Assembly: GCA_900554625.1 (NCBI GenBank)
Contig: USHP01000010.1
Span: 1-17,003 of the forward strand
Length of the DNA stretch: 17,003 nucleotides
Reading direction: 5' to 3'
From: an uncultured Eubacteriales bacterium
Lineage (GTDB): Bacteria; Bacillota; Clostridia; Oscillospirales; Oscillospiraceae
Both the position numbers and the translations under genes were made by a program. Every line of letters begins with the position of its first letter. Positions within the stretch are counted from its first letter, which is position 1. This document shows positions 13,116 through 17,003 of the stretch, one piece after another. Under the pieces are notes generated by a model, which was given only the letters and a program-made list of their open reading frames with translations, made no database searches and was not told the origin of the DNA.

Positions 13116-15098
13116 ATGGTTCCCACAGCCGGAAAGTATTTGCAAAAGAAAGGTATATCGGCGAAACGCGTATCTGCCTGGCTGATTCCCGCTTCCTTTT
13201 TTCTGATTGAATTGTTTGCCTTTGTATTTCTGAAAACCACAGTGCAGGAGCAGGCCCAAAACTTGTCATCCCAGCTCTCTTCCGGAGAAGAGACTTCTGC
13301 CTTGTTTGCTTGGTGGCCGCTGGTGTTCGGCGGTGTTTGGACAATTTTGCTGACAGGACTGATTTCCGCTTTGCCGGGAAAACTTGCCAGAATTGCATAC
13401 GGTATCAGCTATTTTCTGTTCCTGATTTATGCGTTCATCCAAACCGGATACTATCTTTTGTTTCAGGGAATGATCTGGATTTCCGATTTTCGATATGCTT
13501 CCGAAGGTGCGGATTACCTGGATGTTCTGCTGAGTTATCCGGTTTCCTGGTGGATCTGCCTGCCGGTGATGATCGGCATTGGCGTGTTCACCCTCTGGAA
13601 CTTCCCCAAAATCCAAAAGTATTGGAAAAATCAGCTGCTGAGTGCGGGCATTGCCGTGATGGCGGCAGTGGGGGCATGGCTTCTGCCCCAGTTGGTGTTT
13701 CTCAGTGACAGCAGCATCCGTTATGCCGAATCGGACTATGGCCGTGCCCAGTCGGCGGAAGCGGCTTATGAAAACATGTTTGATGCCCATCGGCTGTATC
13801 AGGTCTGCGGTATCTACCAGACAGCGGTGAAAGATGTCTATACCAATTACCTGTATCCTATCACACCGGCCTATGCCCAGGCACAGCAGAAGGCGGAGAA
13901 AACCCTGGATGCCTTTTTTGATACCCAGGAAGAAGGTAAGGACAATGCCATGACCGGACTGCTCCAGGGGAAAAATGTGGTTCTGGTGCTGATGGAATCC
14001 ATGGACGACTGGATGATCGGAGAGCATACCCCTACCATTGCGCGGCTGATGTCCGAAGGAATGAATTTTACCAAGTTCTATACACCGGGCTATGGCGGCA
14101 TCCGGACGTTCAATACGGAATTCTGCATCAATACCGTCTCCTTCCTCAGCAGTTCCGGCGGATATGCCTTTGACTATGTGACCAATCACTTTGACCAGTC
14201 CTTGGCCAATATGCTGCGGGACCAAGGCTATTCTGCGAAAGTATACCATTATAATGACCCGTCGTTCTACTCCCGGGGTGTGTTCTCTCCGGCGATGGGA
14301 TACGAAGAGTACATTTCGTATCAGGATTATGTAACCGAGCAGACGAAGGATCAGCTGTACGACGATCAGCTCCTGTTTGACAACCAGCAGCTGTCTGACA
14401 GCTTCTTCCGGGAAGGGCAGAAGCTCAATTTCATCATCACCCGCTCGGCTCACCTTAGTTATAAGTACAACGAGGTGCTGAGCTATTGGGGACTGAAAAA
14501 ATACCCCCAATACCGGAACCTGACAGACAACGAAGAAACCAACTGTGCGTACTTAAAAGCAAAACTGGTAGACGACATGTTCGCAAGACTCCTGGAAGAA
14601 CTGGAGAGCCATGGTGAACTTGAAAATACCGTGATCGTGGCGGTAACCGACCACTATACCTATGGCTATAAAAATGAATCGGCGCTTCTGGAGCTGTCCG
14701 GCGTCCAGCAAAAACTTCTGCTGGAGCGTACGCCTTGCTTCATCTGGACACTGGGAATGGAGCCCATGGAAGTGGACAAGGTGCTCAATACCTCGGATCT
14801 TCTGCCAACCCTTCTGAATTTGCTGGGCATTCACAGCGAGTATTCCTACATCGGCAGCGATGCCTTTGATGAGGACTATGAAGGATTTGTGCCCTTCGCC
14901 AACGGCAGCTGGATCTGCGGCGATACGGCCTACGATGCCAGTACAGGAAAGTATTTCTCCGTCAGCGGCGAAGAACTGACGGATACCCCTGAGTTCCGCA
15001 GGAGCGTGGCACAGAAAGTGCAGCAGTTTATCCTCGTGAACAACCTGATTCTGGAAACGGACTATTATCAGGAGAAGGAAGAAGAATTATCAGAATAA
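13116..15098 (+). CDS. LtaS-like sulfatase-family membrane enzyme (glycerol-phosphate or phosphoethanolamine transferase type)
   Basis: A 660-residue protein with five N-terminal hydrophobic helices (about 20-40, 64-84, 92-118, 142-162, 175-196) and a large extracellular domain of the alkaline phosphatase/sulfatase superfamily. The expected metal and nucleophile positions are visible: E294 in VLVLMESMDDW, T331 in GGIRTFNTEF (equivalent to the LtaS GNTSDAEF threonine), H446 in RSAHLSY, and D512-H513 in AVTDHYTYGY. Relatives build lipoteichoic acid from phosphatidylglycerol or transfer similar phospho-groups to cell-surface glycans. The acceptor here is unknown. The start ATG has AAGGAG 9 nt upstream. 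The gene is alone on its strand, with its own promoter, divergent from the diguanylate cyclase operon. Length and layout are normal for the family. I leave the symbol empty because clostridial paralogues have different substrates. Confidence 0.88.
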   Translation: MVPTAGKYLQKKGISAKRVSAWLIPASFFLIELFAFVFLKTTVQEQAQNLSSQLSSGEETSALFAWWPLVFGGVWTILLTGLISALPGKLARIAYGISYFLFLIYAFIQTGYYLLFQGMIWISDFRYASEGADYLDVLLSYPVSWWICLPVMIGIGVFTLWNFPKIQKYWKNQLLSAGIAVMAAVGAWLLPQLVFLSDSSIRYAESDYGRAQSAEAAYENMFDAHRLYQVCGIYQTAVKDVYTNYLYPITPAYAQAQQKAEKTLDAFFDTQEEGKDNAMTGLLQGKNVVLVLMESMDDWMIGEHTPTIARLMSEGMNFTKFYTPGYGGIRTFNTEFCINTVSFLSSSGGYAFDYVTNHFDQSLANMLRDQGYSAKVYHYNDPSFYSRGVFSPAMGYEEYISYQDYVTEQTKDQLYDDQLLFDNQQLSDSFFREGQKLNFIITRSAHLSYKYNEVLSYWGLKKYPQYRNLTDNEETNCAYLKAKLVDDMFARLLEELESHGELENTVIVAVTDHYTYGYKNESALLELSGVQQKLLLERTPCFIWTLGMEPMEVDKVLNTSDLLPTLLNLLGIHSEYSYIGSDAFDEDYEGFVPFANGSWICGDTAYDASTGKYFSVSGEELTDTPEFRRSVAQKVQQFILVNNLILETDYYQEKEEELSE

Positions 15099-15102
15099 AT
15101 GG

Positions 15103-15352
15103 AGCCGCCGGGAAATCCCGGCGGCTGGAGACTGTCTGAAAACCCCTGCAGGCTTTTCCGACAAACTTTGGCAGTCTGCTGCGCGCATAATTTGTCCCCC
15201 GTCGGGGAACAAATTCCACACTTGCAGCCTGAGAAGTGTTTTCTGCCAGGTACACGCCCCGGCAGAAAACGTTTTTGACTTTATTTGCTGCTCCGCAGCA
15301 AACTCTGCGAGGCTTTTTGACACACTGAAGCCGCTGGGATTTCCCGGCGGCT
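15103..15352. repeat. 250-bp hairpin-rich element with terminal inverted repeats
   Basis: This fills the gap between two convergent genes. Its ends are inverted copies of one 24-bp hairpin: arms AGCCGCCGGGA/TCCCGGCGGCT at 15103-15126 and AGCCGCTGGGA/TCCCGGCGGCT at 15329-15352, differing by one base. The similarity continues inward for about 20 bp (left GACTGTCTGAAAACC, right complement AGTGTGTCAAAAAGCC). Inside are three more hairpins: 15189-15215 (12-bp arms, one mismatch), 15238-15270 (10-bp perfect arms) and 15284-15302 (8-bp perfect arms). No coding potential is convincing. It could be a MITE-like repeat or a compound terminator region. No clear target-site duplication was found. Confidence 0.6.
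15238..15276 (+). terminator. Possible intrinsic terminator for the LtaS-like gene
   Basis: GTTTTCTGCC pairs perfectly with GGCAGAAAAC across a 13-nt loop and is followed by GTTTTTGACTTTATTT. It lies inside the 250-bp element, 140 bp after the stop codon. The outer hairpin at 15329-15352, followed by GTTTGTATT, is another candidate. Confidence 0.4.
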
Positions 15353-15359
15353 GTTTGTA

Positions 15360-16325
15360 TTACATGGCGAACTGGCAGATGCAGAAGGCTGCGTAGATGC
15401 ACAGCAGGGTAATACCCTGCCAGCGATGCAGCTTCTTGCTGGCCAAAGCGGGGAAGGTCAGCAGAACCATGACGGTCAGCATCACCGGAATGTCCATAAC
15501 AAGGGAGGCGTTGCGTCCGAAGATCAGGTTGCCCACCGGAACCTCAAAGGGAGCCAGGGTTACCGAGATGCCGGAAACCAGCACCAGGTTAAACACATTG
15601 GCACCGATCACGTTGCCGATGCCCAGAGAAGCATGGCCTTTGCGCAGGGAAGTGATGGTGGTGACCAGCTCCGGCAGGCTGGTGCCCAGGGCCACAAAGG
15701 TCAGGGCAATTACCGTTTCCGGAACGCCCAGTTCTCTGGCAATGATGGTGCCGTGGTCCACCAGAAGATCAGCGCCCACTGCGATCAGAGCGGCACCCAC
15801 AACCAGCCAGAACAGATCCTGCAGGAAGGTTCTGGTCTTGGTTTCTGTCTCTTCTTCCTCTAGCTGATCCGGGTTTTTCAGTCCCTGACGGACGGTGATA
15901 ATCATGTAGACCACAAAAATCGTCAGCAAAATCAAGCCCAGAGGACGGGTGAACTCTCCCATAATGTATGCGGCCACGCAGTAAATGGCGGCGCTGAGGA
16001 AGAAGAAAATCACCGGCATCTTCATGGATTTGGTATTGACCGGGCCGGGGTTGACCGCAACGGAAATGGCGGCGATCAAAGCGGTGTTGCAGATGATGGA
16101 ACCGATGGCGTTGCCGTAAGCCATAGCGCCCTGTCCCAGCATAGCGCCGGTGGCGGAAACCATAACCTCAGGCAGGGTAGTGCCGATGGAAACCACTGTG
16201 GCGCCGACAACGATGTCGGGCAGATGGAACCGACGGGCAATGCCGGTGGCTCCGTCAACGAACCAGTCGCCGCCTTTAATCAGCAGCACCAGTCCCACAG
16301 CAAACAACAGAACAGAAACAATCAT
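15360..16325 (-). CDS. CaCA-family sodium or proton/calcium exchanger (YrbG type)
   Basis: A 321-residue membrane antiporter with two inverted homologous halves. Alpha-1 is GATVVSIGTTLPEVMVSATG (41-60) with GNAIGSIICN (71-80). Alpha-2 is VALGTSLPELVTTITS (211-226) with GNVIGANVFN (237-246). These carry the acidic and polar residues that bind the cation in the Ca2+:cation antiporter family. Between them is a short acidic cytoplasmic loop (about 151-166, with NPDQLEEEETETKTR). About ten helices are expected. The true start is ATG 16325 with AAGGAG 9 nt upstream; an open frame continues 36 codons further but has no better signal and no family match. Export of Ca2+ in exchange for Na+ or H+ is the usual role, but ion specificity cannot be fixed from sequence. 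A long leader with a terminator and a palindrome lies upstream. Confidence 0.92.
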   Translation of the reverse strand: MIVSVLLFAVGLVLLIKGGDWFVDGATGIARRFHLPDIVVGATVVSIGTTLPEVMVSATGAMLGQGAMAYGNAIGSIICNTALIAAISVAVNPGPVNTKSMKMPVIFFFLSAAIYCVAAYIMGEFTRPLGLILLTIFVVYMIITVRQGLKNPDQLEEEETETKTRTFLQDLFWLVVGAALIAVGADLLVDHGTIIARELGVPETVIALTFVALGTSLPELVTTITSLRKGHASLGIGNVIGANVFNLVLVSGISVTLAPFEVPVGNLIFGRNASLVMDIPVMLTVMVLLTFPALASKKLHRWQGITLLCIYAAFCICQFAM

Positions 16326-16358
16326 GGGAGTACGCTCCTTCGTAAAATGTATTATGCC

Positions 16359-16372
16359 GGCACAATTGTGCC
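16359..16372. promoter_or_regulatory. 14-bp perfect palindrome upstream of the CaCA exchanger
   Basis: GGCACAATTGTGCC is its own reverse complement. It lies 34 bp before the exchanger start and right behind a possible minus-strand -10 box CATAAT (16356-16351). It may be an operator. No regulator gene is adjacent. Confidence 0.4.
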
Positions 16373-16391
16373 AAAACAGACAAAAGATTAG

Positions 16392-16427
16392 AAAAAACCT
16401 GTACAATTCCCAAGAGGAAATGACAGG
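16392..16427 (-). terminator. Intrinsic terminator in the leader of the CaCA exchanger gene (possible attenuator)
   Basis: On the minus strand, a stem made by CCTGTCATTTCC and GGAATTGTACAGG (one bulge, one mismatch; 16398-16427) is followed directly by TTTTTTCTAATCTTTT. It lies about 70 bp upstream of the exchanger start codon and downstream of the promoter at 16513-16541, so it would stop transcription before the gene unless prevented. Confidence 0.6.
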
Positions 16428-16512
16428 CAGCAAGTCCCGGCAAAAAGCTTCGCCGGTTGGATAAGGGATTTGAAGATAAAATCTTTAACAAATCTTTACT
16501 AACGACCCAGAT

Positions 16513-16541
16513 AATTTACCATGGCGCAGCCGGAAAGTCAA
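16513..16541 (-). promoter_or_regulatory. Candidate distal promoter of the CaCA exchanger gene
   Basis: Minus strand TTGACT (16541-16536), a 17-bp spacer, and TAAATT (16518-16513). Transcription from here gives a leader of about 180 nt. The leader holds a hairpin at 16467-16494 (GATTTG/CAAATC and AAGAT/ATCTT), a CCGGC/GCCGG hairpin at 16437-16456, and then the intrinsic terminator. Confidence 0.5.
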
Positions 16542-16601
16542 GACTTTTGACAAATTGTGGTAAGGCGGATTTCGGCTTTTTCTTCCGGCGGAAATCTGAC
16601 T

Positions 16602-16633
16602 GCATTTCTCACGAAGACATGCTACCATATACT
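16602..16633 (+). promoter_or_regulatory. Possible sigma-E-type sporulation promoter for spoIID
   Basis: CATATACT (16626-16633) matches the sigma-E -10 pattern CATACAMT at seven of eight positions. GCATTTC (16602-16608) fits the -35 pattern only loosely, and the 17-nt spacing is longer than the usual 14-15. It is listed because sigma-E control of spoIID is well established in sporulating Firmicutes. The interval 16326-16682 holds no gene that I can support. Confidence 0.3.
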
Positions 16634-16682
16634 CCAAACGGTTCCTGATGAAAGCGGGAATACATCCATGGGAGGGATGCCG

Positions 16683-17003
16683 ATGCGATCCATTTGGAAG
16701 GATATTCTGACTGCGCTGTTTATGGGCATGGTTTTGCCGGGGATGGTGCTCAACGTCGCGGTGATGGCTTTGGATGCTCCGGTTGAAACGCAGACACAAA
16801 ACCAGCCGGTGCTGCAGGTGCCTCAGCGGCAAACGGTTTCGCTGCCGGTGCTGGTTCGCCATACAGACGGTACGGTGGAGCAGATGGACATGGACGATTA
16901 CCTGACGGGAGTGGTGTTGGCAGAAATGCCGGCTTCCTTTGAAACGGAAGCACTGAAAGCCCAGTCCGTCGCGGCCAGAACCTACGCCTGCAAAGCCTAC
17001 CAG
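16683..17003 (+). CDS. spoIID: Stage II sporulation protein D (SpoIID/LytB domain), 3' end cut by window
   Basis: The frame stays open to the last base; 107 codons are visible. An N-terminal signal anchor (MRSIWKDILTALFMGMVLPGMVL...) is followed by a short linker rich in Q and P. The start of a SpoIID domain follows, with VEQMDMDDYLTGVVLAEMPA and then SFETEALKAQSVAARTYACKAYQ at the edge. The EMPASFE-x-EALKAQ-x-VAARTYA pattern is highly characteristic. SpoIID is a lytic transglycosylase that acts with SpoIIM and SpoIIP to degrade septal peptidoglycan during engulfment. ATG 16683 is chosen because GGAGGG lies 6 nt before it; in-frame ATGs at 16677 and 16668 lack a properly spaced site. A sigma-E-like -10 box lies about 50 bp upstream. 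It implies the organism forms, or descends from formers of, endospores. A SpoIID-domain paralogue is possible until the rest is seen. Confidence 0.9.
   Translation, partial: MRSIWKDILTALFMGMVLPGMVLNVAVMALDAPVETQTQNQPVLQVPQRQTVSLPVLVRHTDGTVEQMDMDDYLTGVVLAEMPASFETEALKAQSVAARTYACKAYQ

Noticed and set aside
16326..16433. 36-codon N-terminal extension of the CaCA exchanger
   Set aside because: The extension has no match to the family, overlaps the leader palindrome and terminator, and ATG 16325 has an ideal ribosome binding site.
16547..16575. TTGACA at 16547-16552 as a plus-strand promoter for spoIID
   Set aside because: No acceptable -10 box lies 16-18 bp downstream; the bases there are TTTCGG.

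Overview
The window looks like chromosomal DNA of a moderately GC-rich, spore-forming member of the Clostridia, probably a gut-type Oscillospirales relative. This rests on sigma-A-like promoters, strong AGGAGG-type ribosome binding sites, a SpoIID gene, a FeoA/FeoB/Cys-rich trio, a DegV protein and the overall protein character. No rRNA, tRNA, CRISPR array, transposase or phage gene was seen. The first and last genes are cut by the window edges.

Layout. (1) Positions 1-3252, plus strand: the C-terminal two thirds of a RecD2-type helicase, a ComF-family phosphoribosyltransferase and an MreB/Mbl actin homologue form one tight operon, closed by a bidirectional terminator at 3265-3296. (2) Positions 3302-5933, minus strand: a ferrous iron uptake operon, feoA-feoB plus a 56-residue Cys-rich membrane protein. 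It has a good promoter and two matching 18-bp palindromes, one over the transcription start and one between feoA and feoB, which look like operators of a metal-dependent repressor. (3) Positions 6222-12849, minus strand: a five-gene operon with promoter and terminator. In transcription order it encodes a diguanylate cyclase with an NTF2/SnoaL-like N-terminus, a DegV fatty-acid-binding protein, an ICMT/PEMT-like membrane methyltransferase, a GH3-family adenylating enzyme, and a membrane GAF-GGDEF(degenerate)-HD-GYP protein. (4) Positions 13116-15098, plus strand, divergent from that operon: an LtaS-type membrane sulfatase-fold enzyme. (5) Positions 15103-15352: a 250-bp hairpin-rich element with inverted ends, lying between convergent genes. 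(6) Positions 15360-16325, minus strand: a CaCA-family cation/Ca2+ exchanger. Its roughly 180-nt leader contains an intrinsic terminator and a 14-bp palindrome, suggesting conditional expression. (7) Positions 16683-17003, plus strand: the start of a SpoIID-type spore peptidoglycan protein.

How the genes may work together. The best candidate for an undescribed system is region 3. An apparently active c-di-GMP synthase and an apparently active c-di-GMP phosphodiesterase open and close one transcription unit. Its three middle genes belong to families that bind, methylate or activate carboxylic or lipid compounds. This suggests, as inference only, a c-di-GMP-coupled acyl or lipid modification pathway. 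The neighbouring LtaS-like enzyme also acts on envelope lipid-linked substrates, but it has its own promoter.
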